DNA of 64,000 nucleotides from Alphaproteobacteria bacterium LSUCC0684. Lineage in GTDB: Bacteria > Pseudomonadota > Alphaproteobacteria > Puniceispirillales > UBA1172. Both the position numbers and the translations under genes were made by a program. Where the stretch lies: positions 1,822,638-1,886,637 of the forward strand of contig CP166130.1 in NCBI GenBank assembly GCA_041228335.1, written 5' to 3'. How positions within the stretch are numbered: the first letter of the stretch is position 1; every line of letters begins with the position of its first letter. Of this stretch, positions 46,002 through 55,311 are shown one piece after another. The notes under the pieces are model-generated. The model saw nothing but the letters and a program-made list of their open reading frames with translations, was not told the origin of the DNA and did no database searches.

Positions 46002-48680
46002 TCAGGCGGCGGCAAGGCTCCGCAACACGAAGGGCAGAATACCGCCATGGCGGTAGTATTCGGCCTCGCCTGCCGTATCGATCCGGCAGAGGAGCGGAAC
46101 GTCCATGGCACTGCCATCGGTCTTCGTGATGGTGAGCGTGATGGTCATGCCCGGGGTGATGCCGCCGGCAATACCCGCAAGATCGAAGACCTCGCTGCCG
46201 TCAAGACCAAGGCTTTCGCGGCTGACCCCTTCGGCAAACTGAAGCGGCAGCACGCCCATCCCGATCAGGTTCGAGCGGTGGATACGCTCAAAGCTTTCGG
46301 CAACCACGGCCTTGATCCCGAGCAGTGTCGTTCCTTTCGCGGCCCAGTCGCGGCTGGATCCGGTGCCGTATTCCTTGCCACCAAAGACGATCAGCGGAAC
46401 ATTTTCAGCGGCGTATTTCATCGCCGCATCATAGATCGACATTTTTTCACCTGACGGCATATGACGGGTAACCCCGCCCGATGTACCCGCCACCATTTCA
46501 TTGGCCAGACGAATATTGCCGAAGGTTCCGCGCATCATCACCTCATGATTGCCACGGCGTGAGCCATAGGAATTGAAATCCACGGGCCGCACCTGATGGC
46601 TGATGAGATATTCTCCCGCCGGACCATCGCGGTTGATACTGCCGGCAGGGGAAATATGGTCGGTGGTGATCGAATCCCCAAGAAGCGCGAGCATCCGCGC
46701 ACCATGGATATCGGCAACACGAGACGGATCAACCTCCATGCTCATGCCGTTGAAATACGGCGGGTTGCGGACATAGGTGGAACCATCATCCCAGTCGAAT
46801 GTCTGGCTGGCACCGGCGCTGATTTCCTGCCATTCCGGCGTGCCGTCAAACACATTGGCGTAACGTGAGGCATACATGTTCGGCGTCACGACCTGATCGA
46901 CCACCGCGCGGATCTCCTCATTGCTTGGCCAGATATCCTTGAGCATCACCGGGTTGCCGTCGGCATCCTCGCCAAGCGGCTGTGTCGTGATATCCACCAG
47001 CATCGAGCCTGCCAGCGCATAGGCCACCACCAGCGGCGGGCTGGCAAGATAGTTCGCGCGAACATCGGGGCTGACCCGGCCTTCAAAATTGCGGTTGCCG
47101 GAAAGCACCGAGGTGACCACCAGATCATTTGAATTGATGGCGTCGGAAATCTCTTCGGGGAGCGGGCCGGAATTGCCGATGCAGGTGGTGCAGCCATAGC
47201 CGACCAGATTGAAGCCGAGCGCATCAAGCTCATCCTGAAGTCCGGCTTTTTCAAGGTAATCGGTCACCACCTGGGAGCCCGGCGCAAGCGACGTCTTGAC
47301 CCATGGTTTGACTTTCATCCCCCTTGCATTGGCCGCTTTCGCCACAAGCCCGGCGGCGATCAGCACCGACGGATTGGACGTATTGGTGCAGGAGGTGATC
47401 GCGGCGATGGTCACGTCCCCATCGCTCAGCTTCTCTTCACGTCCGGCGACGTCAACGGCCCTGGGCTCACTGCGGCCGAGATCAGCCAGCACCTTGCCAA
47501 AACTGTCGGCCGCCATATCCAGCGGCACGCGATCCTGGGGCCGTTTCGGGCCAGCCAGCGCCGGCACGATCCCGCCAAGATCAAGGCTGAGCGTATAGGT
47601 GAAAAGCGGCGTTTCGGAAGAAGCATCACGCCACATGCCCTGGGCTTTGGCATAGGCCTCGACAAGCGCAACCCGCTCCGGCGCACGCGCCGTCAGTTCA
47701 AGATAGGCAATGGTTTCCGAATCGATCGGGAAAAAGCCGCATGTCGCGCCATATTCCGGTGCCATATTGGCAATCGTTGCCCGGTCAGCAAGTGAAAGCT
47801 GATCAAGCCCGTCACCGAAAAATTCAACAAACTTGCCGACAACACCCTTCTTTCGGAGCATTTCGGTCACCCGCAGCACCAGATCGGTCGCGGTTGCGCC
47901 TTCGGGCAGACGGCCCTTCAGCTCAAAGCCGATGACATCCGGCACCAGCATGGAAATCGGCTGGCCGAGCATGGCCGCCTCGGCTTCGATCCCGCCGACC
48001 CCCCAGCCGAGCACCGCCATACCGCCCACCATGGTGGTGTGGCTGTCGGTGCCGACACAAGTATCGGGATAGGAGATCGTTTCGCCATCCTTTTCCGCGG
48101 TCCAGATCGTCTGGGCGAGATATTCGACATTGACCTGATGGCAGATCCCGGTGCCCGGCGGGACAACACGGAAATTTTCAAACGCCTGACTGCCCCAGCG
48201 CAGGAAAGTGTATCGCTCGCCGTTGCGGGCCATTTCAAGGGCGACGTTCTTGGCAAAACTGTCCTTGCCCGCGAAATGATCCACCATGACCGAATGGTCA
48301 ATCACCAGATCAACCGGCGAGAGCGGATTGATCTTTTCCGGATCACCCCCGAGCCTGACCATGGCATCACGCATGGCCGCCAGATCCACCACCGCCGGGA
48401 CGCCGGTGAAATCCTGCATCAGCACCCGGGCCGGGCGATAGGCTATCTCATGCTCATTACCGCCGGTTTCGGCGCGGCGGGCAAGCCGCATGATGTCGTC
48501 ATCGGTAACCGAAGCCCCATCCTGATTGCGGATGAGGTTTTCAAGCAGCACTTTCAGCGAATAGGGCAGCCGGGCGATACCCGGGCAGGTCTCGCTCAAC
48601 GCCGCAAGCGAGTAATAGCCATAGGTCTTACCATCAACAGCAAGACTGCGATAACACTTGTCCTTGAGGTTTTCAGCCAT
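46002..48680 (-). CDS. acnA: Aconitate hydratase A
   Basis: [4Fe-4S] enzyme of the TCA cycle that isomerises citrate and isocitrate. It has 892 residues, normal for AcnA. Cluster cysteines are visible in [14 protein letters not shown] and [12 protein letters not shown]; the substrate loop VMVDHF and the C-terminal swivel domain [14 protein letters not shown] are also present. A GGGAG ribosome site precedes the ATG. In many alphaproteobacteria acnA lies back to back with ccmA; here a BrnTA module separates them. Confidence 0.97.
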   Translation of the reverse strand: MAENLKDKCYRSLAVDGKTYGYYSLAALSETCPGIARLPYSLKVLLENLIRNQDGASVTDDDIMRLARRAETGGNEHEIAYRPARVLMQDFTGVPAVVDLAAMRDAMVRLGGDPEKINPLSPVDLVIDHSVMVDHFAGKDSFAKNVALEMARNGERYTFLRWGSQAFENFRVVPPGTGICHQVNVEYLAQTIWTAEKDGETISYPDTCVGTDSHTTMVGGMAVLGWGVGGIEAEAAMLGQPISMLVPDVIGFELKGRLPEGATATDLVLRVTEMLRKKGVVGKFVEFFGDGLDQLSLADRATIANMAPEYGATCGFFPIDSETIAYLELTARAPERVALVEAYAKAQGMWRDASSETPLFTYTLSLDLGGIVPALAGPKRPQDRVPLDMAADSFGKVLADLGRSEPRAVDVAGREEKLSDGDVTIAAITSCTNTSNPSVLIAAGLVAKAANARGMKVKPWVKTSLAPGSQVVTDYLEKAGLQDELDALGFNLVGYGCTTCIGNSGPLPEEISDAINSNDLVVTSVLSGNRNFEGRVSPDVRANYLASPPLVVAYALAGSMLVDITTQPLGEDADGNPVMLKDIWPSNEEIRAVVDQVVTPNMYASRYANVFDGTPEWQEISAGASQTFDWDDGSTYVRNPPYFNGMSMEVDPSRVADIHGARMLALLGDSITTDHISPAGSINRDGPAGEYLISHQVRPVDFNSYGSRRGNHEVMMRGTFGNIRLANEMVAGTSGGVTRHMPSGEKMSIYDAAMKYAAENVPLIVFGGKEYGTGSSRDWAAKGTTLLGIKAVVAESFERIHRSNLIGMGVLPLQFAEGVSRESLGLDGSEVFDLAGIAGGITPGMTITLTITKTDGSAMDVPLLCRIDTAGEAEYYRHGGILPFVLRSLAAA

Positions 48681-48928
48681 GGAGAGCTCCCTTCAGCGAT
48701 CAATAAAGGTTCCGCGCATCCGTGATGCGTATCATGGGAAATCCAGCGGCTAGCAGGGGTGCGCCCCTGTTCAAGTCTTGGAATGAGTATGAAATACCTG
48801 ATCAGGACGGAATTTTCAACCGGCAACTCCGGCCGGACTGGGATTTCGCGCGCAATCCGAGGCTGGTTTTCAGCCCGAAAGAAGTATAGTGAAGAAAGGG
48901 ATCCATATAAGGCCTTGCCCCTTTTCTC

Positions 48929-48970
48929 TTGCAATCACATTTAATGTATATACATTAAATGTGATTGCAA
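48929..48970. promoter_or_regulatory. 42-bp perfect palindrome spanning the brnT start codon
   Basis: Every base from 48929 to 48970 pairs with its partner around the centre at 48949/48950; the half-site begins TTGCAATCACATTTAATG. The right arm contains the TTG start codon of brnT (48965-48967). BrnA is known to repress its own promoter, so this is the obvious BrnTA operator. As RNA, any transcript starting before it would bury the start codon in a hairpin. Confidence 0.85.
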
Positions 48971-49240
48971 TACGAATGGGATGAAAACAAGCGTCAACAG
49001 ACATTGGATCAGCGTGGAATCGATTTTGCCGATGCGGAACGTCTTGATTGGGATCAAGCCATGACAGGTATAGATGATCGGGGTGATTATGGGGAAACGC
49101 GTTTTATCACCATAGCCCCGATTGATGATGATTTGTATGTTATGGCCTGGGTTCAGCGCAAAGATCGCGTTCGTATTATCAGTTTACGAAAGGCCAACAG
49201 CAGGGAAAGGACCAGATATGGACAAACCATACACAGATAA
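48965..49240 (+). CDS. brnT: BrnT family type II toxin
   Basis: Predicted ribonuclease toxin with a RelE-like fold. It has 91 residues and opens with the family pattern x-Y-E-W-D-E-N-K (here after the start residue), then QRGIDFADAE, RFITIAPIDDDLYVMAW, and RVRIISLRKANSRERTRY at the C-terminus. The family N-terminus fits the TTG codon at 48965; the frame has a TGA just before it (ATG TGA TTG), so no upstream start is possible. No Shine-Dalgarno sequence is visible and the codon lies in the right arm of a 42-bp palindrome. brnA overlaps its end by 23 bp. Confidence 0.9.
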   Translation: MQYEWDENKRQQTLDQRGIDFADAERLDWDQAMTGIDDRGDYGETRFITIAPIDDDLYVMAWVQRKDRVRIISLRKANSRERTRYGQTIHR

Positions 49241-49442
49241 AAACGGTGAAACGCGTGAACTGGATGATGAATTCTTTGCCAAAGCAAAGCGAGGACGTCC
49301 GCGATTTCTGCCGGAACAGACCAAGGAAAAGATCAGTATCTGGCTTGATCGTGATATTCTGGCGTATTATCGGCAAACGGGCAAAGGCTGGCAATCCCGC
49401 GTAAACGCGGTTTTGCGCAGTCAATTACCTGATTCCCGGTAG
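49218..49442 (+). CDS. brnA: BrnA family antitoxin
   Basis: Antitoxin of 74 residues that should neutralise BrnT and repress the operon. The C-terminal DNA-binding region KISIWLDRDILAYYRQTGKG followed by WQSRVNAVLRSQL is diagnostic of BrnA. The start at 49218 has AAAGGA six bases upstream and overlaps brnT by 23 bp, so the antitoxin has the good ribosome site and the toxin the poor one. AT-rich compared with acnA and ccmA. Confidence 0.9.
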   Translation: MDKPYTDKNGETRELDDEFFAKAKRGRPRFLPEQTKEKISIWLDRDILAYYRQTGKGWQSRVNAVLRSQLPDSR

Positions 49443-49561
49443 ATAGTACCATCATGCTCCCTCGCCTGATGATGAGGATGGGTTTTTTTGTCTTTCATCT
49501 TGTCGATCATTTCCTGCTCAGGTATTCCCTGTTCAGCAAGAAAACGGGTAAGATCGTCCAT
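49421..49561 (-). CDS. Possible small protein, 46 residues
   Basis: Reads MDDLTRFLAEQGIPEQEMID and goes on with a Lys/His-rich tail ending in YRESGN. The first half looks like an amphipathic helix and codon use is not odd. It is convergent with brnA, overlapping its last 22 bp, and divergent from ccmA. AGGGA stands very close to the ATG. I do not recognise the family, and it could be a chance frame. Confidence 0.3.
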   Translation of the reverse strand: MDDLTRFLAEQGIPEQEMIDKMKDKKTHPHHQAREHDGTIYRESGN

Positions 49562-49576
49562 AGTCCCTGAATTAAC

Positions 49577-50248
49577 ATGTCCGATACCATTACCAAGATG
49601 CCGATCCTCAGCGTTGCCGACCTTGCCGCCGGGTATAGCGGCATGCCGGTGCTTCAGGGGTTCAGTCTCGAAATATCCCCAGGCATGATTCTCCTGATCA
49701 AGGGGATGAACGGAAGCGGCAAGACAACACTTCTGCGCTGCTGTGCCGGGCTCCTGCCCCCGCTTGCGGGCAGGATCATGATCACCGGCACGCCTCTTGC
49801 GGCAGATCGCCTTCACGCCGCCCGCCGAACCATCTATATCGGTCACCGCGACGGGCTGGCGGCTGAACTCACCTCCGAAGAAACGCTCAATCTCTGGGCG
49901 GCAAGCCGCGGGCTCTGCCCCGGGCCTGACGATCTGAAGGAAAGTTTTGCCGCCCTCGGGATGGGCGAGGTGATGGATCAGCCTCTACGCACGCTTTCCC
50001 AGGGCCAGCAGCGGCGGGTGAGCATGACACGGCTTGCCCTCATCACCAGGCTTGGCCTGACCCGCGAAACCCCGCTCTGGCTTCTCGATGAGCCGACCAC
50101 CGCCATGGACAGCACGGCAACCAAAGCGTTTGCCGCCCTGATGCATGCCCATGCCGAAGCCGGCGGAGCAGCGGTGCTGACCACCCACCATGATCCGGGA
50201 ATAATTGGTGCGGAAACCCTCACGCTTCTGGGAAGGCGCAACACATGA
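49577..50248 (+). CDS. ccmA: Heme ABC exporter ATP-binding protein CcmA
   Basis: ATPase of the CcmABCD complex that releases holo-CcmE during cytochrome c maturation. It has 223 residues: Walker A GMNGSGKTTLLRC, signature LSQGQQRRVSMTRL, Walker B LWLLDEPTTAMD and the switch His in TTHHD. The ribosome site is weak, so a start at the in-frame ATG 49598 is also possible. ccmB overlaps its end by 4 bp (ATGA). Confidence 0.95.
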   Translation: MSDTITKMPILSVADLAAGYSGMPVLQGFSLEISPGMILLIKGMNGSGKTTLLRCCAGLLPPLAGRIMITGTPLAADRLHAARRTIYIGHRDGLAAELTSEETLNLWAASRGLCPGPDDLKESFAALGMGEVMDQPLRTLSQGQQRRVSMTRLALITRLGLTRETPLWLLDEPTTAMDSTATKAFAALMHAHAEAGGAAVLTTHHDPGIIGAETLTLLGRRNT

Positions 50249-50922
50249 TGACTTCAGGCCGCATCCTTAAAGCCGTGATGACGCGTGATCTTCTGATCGG
50301 CTGGCGCGGGCTTAGCGACAGTCTCGCCGGGGTCAGTTTCTTTGCTGTTATTGTCGCGCTGGTGCCGCTTGCCCTCGGGCCGGCGCCGGAAACCCTGCGG
50401 ATGCTGGCACCGGCCATGATCTGGATTGCGGCGCTGATTGCCGCCCTGCCGCAGCTCGACCGGTTGTTTCAGCGTGACGCGGCGGATGGCTCGCTTGATC
50501 ACCTTATCCTCATCCCGTTGCCGCTTCCTCTGGTCATTCTGGCAAAAGTTGCGGCGGGATGGATCATCATCGGCCTGCCGCTTGTGCTCATGACGCCGGT
50601 GATGGGGGTCCTGCTCGGGATTCCCTTATCATCGCTGGGCATCATCACGGCAACCGTTGCCATCGGGAGCATCGGGCTGATCCTGCTGGGCTCCCTGGCT
50701 GCCGCCATCACCATCGGTGCCCGCCGCGGGGCGGTGCTGATGGCGGTGCTTATCCTGCCTCTGGCCATGCCGATCCTGATCTTCGGGGCCGCCACCACCA
50801 GCGCCGCCTCGCTGGGCGAGCCCTGTTCAGCCTCGCTTCTCTTCCTGACGGCGGTGGTGCTGGCCTTGCTCGCAATCATCCCCTTTGCCACGGCCGCGGG
50901 CTTGCGGCATGCAGTGGAATAA
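50245..50922 (+). CDS. ccmB: Heme exporter protein CcmB
   Basis: Membrane partner of CcmA, 225 residues with about six hydrophobic helices. The N-terminal region MTRDLLIGWRGLSDSLAGVS and LPQLDRLFQRDAADGSLDHL are typical of CcmB. ccmC, ccmD and ccmE do not follow; the next gene is convergent, so the rest of the system lies outside the window. Confidence 0.94.
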   Translation: MMTSGRILKAVMTRDLLIGWRGLSDSLAGVSFFAVIVALVPLALGPAPETLRMLAPAMIWIAALIAALPQLDRLFQRDAADGSLDHLILIPLPLPLVILAKVAAGWIIIGLPLVLMTPVMGVLLGIPLSSLGIITATVAIGSIGLILLGSLAAAITIGARRGAVLMAVLILPLAMPILIFGAATTSAASLGEPCSASLLFLTAVVLALLAIIPFATAAGLRHAVE

Positions 50923-50940
50923 AGAGATCAGCCTAGCAGA

Positions 50941-52998
50941 TCAGTCGCGCCGGCGGCGGCCGCGACGACGCGCATTCGAGGGGTTTTCAAGGCTGGGCTC
51001 ACCCATGCCAAGCGTCCGTTCCGGCAGTTGAACCGCCTCGCTCAGCCTCGGGTAAGGATCGGTCTTGTGGGGGATTGCCATGGCTTTCACGAAATGATTC
51101 TGGAACGACGGCTCGATGGCGGTTTCGATCTTCTCGATCTTGCGCACCATCTCCCCAACACGGTGGCGGGCACCCTTGTTGAGCAGGCAGATCCGCGCAC
51201 CCGTGCCGGCGGCATTGCCAGCCGAACGCACATTATCAAAAAGACAATCGGGAATCATGCCAAGGACCATGGCGTATTTCGGCTCGATATGGGTGCCGAA
51301 CGCCCCGGCAAGGACAACCTTGTCCACCTGGTCAATCCCGATTTTATCCATCAGCAGGCGAAACCCGGCATAGAGCGCGGCCTTGGCCAGCTGAATGGCC
51401 CGGACATCATTCTGGGTGATGAGAACCGTATCCGAAACACGGTAGCGGAAGGTCCGTCCATCCGCCTCGATCCGGGGTGAGATCGCGGCCTTATCGCCAT
51501 TGATCACCCCGTCTTCGGTGATGATTTCGGCCAGATACATCTCCGCCAGGACCTCGATAATGCCTGAACCGCAGATGCCGGTAATGCCGGTTGCGGCCAC
51601 GGCTTCATCAAAACCTTCCTCATCCGACCAGGCGTCGACGCCGATGACCCGGAACCGGGGCTCAAGCGTTTCGGGATTTACCCTGATCCGCTCGATCGCC
51701 CCCGGGGCCGCGCGCTGACCGCTTGAAATCTGCGCGCCTTCAAAGGCAGGTCCGGTGGGCGAAGACGCCGCCAGCAGACGATCTGAATTGCCGCAGATAA
51801 TCTCCGCATTCGTGCCGACATCCACCAGAAGGGTCATGGCCTGGGACTCATCCGGGCTTTCGGCAAGCGCGACAGCAGCAGCATCGGCGCCGACGTGACC
51901 TGCGATACATGGCAGAACATAGACACGCCCGCCGGGATGAATCTCAAGGTCGAGTTCCCGCGCCAGCAGCTCGCAGCTTTCATCCATGGCAAGCGCAAAA
52001 GGCGCGCCCCCAAGTTCGATCGGATCAATCCCCAGCACCAGATGATGCATGACCGGATTGCCCACCAGCACCACTTCAACAATATCTTCAACCGGAACAT
52101 CCGCCTGGCGCGCCGCGCCTTCCAGCAGCCCCTGCAGGCCCTTGCGGACGGCATCGGTCATCTCTTCCGCCCCGCCCTGATTGAGAAACCCATAAGAGAC
52201 CCGGCTCATCAGATCTTCACCAAAGCGTATCTGCGGGTTCATCGCGCCCGAAGACGCCAGCACAAGCCCGGAATTCATATCGCAGAGATGCGCCGACATG
52301 GTGGTGGAGCCGATATCGATGGCCGCACCGACAATCTGCTCCTTGAGCCCCGGCCAGACGCCGATGATCCGGCTGCCCCCGCGCAAAGCCACGGTAACCT
52401 GCCATTTCCCCTTGCGGAGCGCGACCTGCAGACCTTTCAGCACATGCAGATCAGCGGTGATGTCTTCATCGGTGACGCGATCAGGCCATTGATCGCGGAG
52501 TGCTTCGATGACCCGGCGCAGATCCCCCGAAGGCTCATGCATATCCGGCTCTCGTACCTCGATGAAACAGAGCCGGGTTGGCGCGTCAACCTCGATCACC
52601 CTGTCATCGGCAGCTTTCCGGATCACCTGGTCATGGACCTGGCTTTCGGCCGGGACATCAATCACCACATCAGCGGCGAGAATGGCCTGGCAGGACAGCC
52701 GGCGTCCATGGTGAAGGCCGCGTTTTTCAGCGTAGCGATCCTCCACTTTCGAGCGCGGGGTCACCGAGGCGGAAGATGACCTGATCCCGTGTTTGGCGAA
52801 ATCACCTTCGCCGACAACCACCTGGCATCGGCCACACATGGCCCTGCCGCCGCAGACACTGTCGATATCCACCCCAAGGGTCCGGGCGGCCTGCAATACC
52901 GTTGTTCCGGCCGCAACCTTGCCCTGACGTCCCGACGGCGTGAAGACAATCCGGATTTCCCCTTTCGGCTCCTGGATTTTTTCGTTATCGCTGGCCAT
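50941..52998 (-). CDS. ASKHA-family corrinoid activation protein with N-terminal [2Fe-2S] domain (RACo/RamA-like, DUF4445)
   Basis: Protein of 685 residues expected to reduce inactive Co(II) corrinoid to Co(I) using ATP. The N-terminal ferredoxin domain has Cys49, Cys55 and Cys58 (VCGGRAMCGRC) with the fourth Cys at 103. The ASKHA part begins with the phosphate loop GAAIDIGSTTMSAHL near residue 235 and has LLVDVGTNAEIICGN and the C-terminal KVVLAGAFGTHIEPKYAM. It is the last gene of the five-gene corrinoid operon. The C-terminus is Arg-rich and unusual. No separate ferredoxin gene is adjacent. Confidence 0.88.
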   Translation of the reverse strand: MASDNEKIQEPKGEIRIVFTPSGRQGKVAAGTTVLQAARTLGVDIDSVCGGRAMCGRCQVVVGEGDFAKHGIRSSSASVTPRSKVEDRYAEKRGLHHGRRLSCQAILAADVVIDVPAESQVHDQVIRKAADDRVIEVDAPTRLCFIEVREPDMHEPSGDLRRVIEALRDQWPDRVTDEDITADLHVLKGLQVALRKGKWQVTVALRGGSRIIGVWPGLKEQIVGAAIDIGSTTMSAHLCDMNSGLVLASSGAMNPQIRFGEDLMSRVSYGFLNQGGAEEMTDAVRKGLQGLLEGAARQADVPVEDIVEVVLVGNPVMHHLVLGIDPIELGGAPFALAMDESCELLARELDLEIHPGGRVYVLPCIAGHVGADAAAVALAESPDESQAMTLLVDVGTNAEIICGNSDRLLAASSPTGPAFEGAQISSGQRAAPGAIERIRVNPETLEPRFRVIGVDAWSDEEGFDEAVAATGITGICGSGIIEVLAEMYLAEIITEDGVINGDKAAISPRIEADGRTFRYRVSDTVLITQNDVRAIQLAKAALYAGFRLLMDKIGIDQVDKVVLAGAFGTHIEPKYAMVLGMIPDCLFDNVRSAGNAAGTGARICLLNKGARHRVGEMVRKIEKIETAIEPSFQNHFVKAMAIPHKTDPYPRLSEAVQLPERTLGMGEPSLENPSNARRRGRRRRD

Positions 52999-53032
52999 GA
53001 TCCGCCTGTTTCCTCAGGAAAGGTGGCACAGA

Positions 53033-53932
53033 TCAGGCGCGGCGACGGCGGCGGGTTTCCCGCCCGGCGCGACCTGCACCTTCGGCTACCGGTTCACGAT
53101 ATTTCTTGATCCAGCGGCGGCATTCCGGGTCAGCCCCCATCATGACATCGGCCCCCATGATCGCCGACATTTCTTCGGCATGAAGAGGGTTCATGATCGC
53201 CGAGGTCATGCCGGCACCCACCGCCATCGAGAGAAAGGCGGCATTCATGCCATGACGGTTCGGCAGGCCAAAGGAAATGTTCGACGCCCCGCAGGTTGTG
53301 TTGACCTTGAGCTCTTCCCTGAGACGGCGGATGAGATCAAGCGCCGAGCGGCCGGCAAGATTGATCGCGCCAACCGGCATGATCAGCGGGTCGACAACCA
53401 CGTCTTCACGGGGGATGCCGAAATCTTCTGCCCGCTCCACGATTTTCCTGGCCACCTCGTAACGGACATTCGGGTCTTCGGAAATGCCGGTTTCATCATT
53501 CGAGATCGCCACCACGGCGGCGTTGTATTTCTTCACCAGCGGCAGGACGACTTCAAGCCGCTCTTCCTCGCCGGTGACCGAGTTCACCAGCGGCTTGCCC
53601 TTATAGACGGAAAGACCGGCCTCAAGCGCCTCGACGATGGAACTGTCAATCGCCAGCGGGACATCAACCGTGTTCTGGACCAGCTGGATGCATTCCGCCA
53701 GAATCCGCGGCTCATCCGCCATGGGGATGCCGGCATTCACGTCAAGCATGGTGGCACCGGCCTCAACCTGGGCAACCGCATCGGATACAACCCGGCTGTA
53801 ATCGCCTTCGGCCATCTCGGCGGCCAGAAGCTTGCGACCGGTCGGGTTGATGCGCTCGCCGATGATGCAAAACGGCTGTTCAAACCCGATGATGATTTCC
53901 TTCTTGTCGGATGAAATTTTGGTCTGGGTCAT
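53033..53932 (-). CDS. Methyltetrahydrofolate:corrinoid methyltransferase (MtrH/AcsE-like)
   Basis: Pterin-binding TIM-barrel enzyme of 299 residues that moves a methyl group between a corrinoid protein and tetrahydrofolate. Diagnostic parts are FCIIGERINPTGRKLLAAEM at the N-terminus, ATMLDVNAGIPMADEPRI with the pterin-binding Asp-x-Asn, LAIDSSIVEALEAGL, KPLVNSVTGEEERLE, and TTCGASNISFGLPNRHGMN. The C-terminus ends in an Arg-rich tail. It stands between metF and the ASKHA gene on the same strand, with GAGGACATAACTG upstream of the start. Confidence 0.92.
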   Translation of the reverse strand: MTQTKISSDKKEIIIGFEQPFCIIGERINPTGRKLLAAEMAEGDYSRVVSDAVAQVEAGATMLDVNAGIPMADEPRILAECIQLVQNTVDVPLAIDSSIVEALEAGLSVYKGKPLVNSVTGEEERLEVVLPLVKKYNAAVVAISNDETGISEDPNVRYEVARKIVERAEDFGIPREDVVVDPLIMPVGAINLAGRSALDLIRRLREELKVNTTCGASNISFGLPNRHGMNAAFLSMAVGAGMTSAIMNPLHAEEMSAIMGADVMMGADPECRRWIKKYREPVAEGAGRAGRETRRRRRA

Positions 53933-53992
53933 CAGTTATGTCCTCGCTTGATCTGTCCGGGCATGTTCCAGTCCCGGTATTATCCTGGGTGT

Positions 53993-54892
53993 CTATTCTT
54001 CGTTGACCTGGAAACCGCCCTTGGGCAGCAGGTCAAAATTACCGGTGGCAACCGCATCCGCCCAGCGGGCCGTCCGGGCAAAACCGCCAAAGGGATAGTA
54101 ATGGAAATGCTGGATGCAGCTTGCCTCATCCGATGCCATGGCCTCGGCAAGACCGGCAATGAGCAGATGCGGCGACTGCACGGTCAGGAGTTTGGTGACA
54201 TTCCGTGCCTGTTTGGTGATCATCCGCATGGATGGACCAATACCGGAAATCTGGGCAAAACGAAGCAGTGTCTTGATGGTTGCCGGCCCCGGAATACCGA
54301 TACGGATCGGCAGCGAATTCCCGGCCGCACGGATGGAATTCTCCCAGGCGATGACCGGCGCTGCTTCGAAGCAGAACTGTGTTTCGATATAAAGATCCAG
54401 CCCTTCTTTGCGGGCAAAATCGTTTTTCCAGGCCAGCGCATCGGCAAGTTCGGAAGGGGAGATATCCGGGCTGCCTTCGGGATGGCCGGATACACCGATC
54501 CGGCGGATGCCGTTTTCTTGCAGGATACCTGTTGCCAGCACCTGCATACTGTCCGAAAATTCACCCACGGGATTGTCAACACCGCCGCCGATGACGAGAA
54601 CCTCATCTACCTTGGCGCGGCCCACCATATCCTTGACAAGATCGCCGAGCTGGTCACGTGATCTGAGCGACCGGGCCGCGATATGAGGGACGGGATTCAT
54701 CCCTTCTTCACGCAGGCGCACCGCAACATCCACGGTATCCTTCGGGTCGGTGCCGGGCAGGAAGGTGACATTCACCGTCGTATTTTCAGCCAGAACATCG
54801 GCAAAACTCTCAATCTTGCCGGCGCCGGGAGGGGTGACTTCAATCGACCAGTGCTGGCCGGCCCGGATGATAGCATCGTTCAGTGCGGTCAT
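53993..54892 (-). CDS. Methylenetetrahydrofolate reductase (MetF family)
   Basis: Flavin enzyme of 299 residues linking methyl-THF and methylene-THF. It has the family start HWSIEVTPPGAGKIESFADV, DPKDTVDVAVRLREEGMNPV, ARSLRSRDQLGDLVKDM, GHPEGSPDISPSELADAL, IETQFCFEA and IRIGIPGPATIKTLLRFA. In this operon it would most usefully run in the oxidative direction, turning methyl-THF from the corrinoid enzymes into methylene-THF; that direction is inference. GGAG with good spacing precedes the ATG. It may not be the biosynthetic MetF of this organism. Confidence 0.9.
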   Translation of the reverse strand: MTALNDAIIRAGQHWSIEVTPPGAGKIESFADVLAENTTVNVTFLPGTDPKDTVDVAVRLREEGMNPVPHIAARSLRSRDQLGDLVKDMVGRAKVDEVLVIGGGVDNPVGEFSDSMQVLATGILQENGIRRIGVSGHPEGSPDISPSELADALAWKNDFARKEGLDLYIETQFCFEAAPVIAWENSIRAAGNSLPIRIGIPGPATIKTLLRFAQISGIGPSMRMITKQARNVTKLLTVQSPHLLIAGLAEAMASDEASCIQHFHYYPFGGFARTARWADAVATGNFDLLPKGGFQVNEE

Positions 54893-54988
54893 GGATATAC
54901 TCCAACAGAAAACGCTGCACTTTGGCCTTTAATTGCATCCGGCTCTGGCCAGATGGCGGCACACACTCTTCCATTTCCGACACCCGGA

Positions 54989-55303
54989 TCAGGCGTCGGC
55001 TTTGCCGCCATTTGCAACAAGCTCTGCCAGCATCTTCTGATCATATTGCCGGTCGAGTTCCGCCGCTCTGGCCTTGGCCGCGACATCAAGATCACCTTCA
55101 CATGGCTCAGGTTCGGCCTTGCGCCATTCGGCGAGATAATCATCGGTGCTGTCCGCGCCGTCGCGCATGGCGGCCTCGTCAATCGCAAGAGCAAATCGGC
55201 GTGGCATTTCCACCTTCGCCTGCTGGCGATTGCGTCCGCGTCCTTCTTCGGCAACCACCTGGGCCGGGATGTCCCGCCAGTAGATAACGGTAATACTGGC
55301 CAT
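54989..55303 (-). CDS. PF13769-type 'virulence factor' domain protein, function unknown
   Basis: Protein of 104 residues beginning ASITVIYWRDIPAQVVAEEG (after Met) with GRNRQQAKVEMPRRFALAID and DDYLAEWRK, a pattern I recognise as the PF13769 family. The family's name is historical; here it sits tightly inside a corrinoid methyl-transfer operon (8 bp after the corrinoid-protein gene), which argues for a C1-related role. I start at ATG 55303; a GTG one codon earlier is possible. No catalytic motif is evident; the C-terminus is a charged helix. Confidence 0.75.
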   Translation of the reverse strand: MASITVIYWRDIPAQVVAEEGRGRNRQQAKVEMPRRFALAIDEAAMRDGADSTDDYLAEWRKAEPEPCEGDLDVAAKARAAELDRQYDQKMLAELVANGGKADA

Positions 55304-55311
55304 CACCCGCC

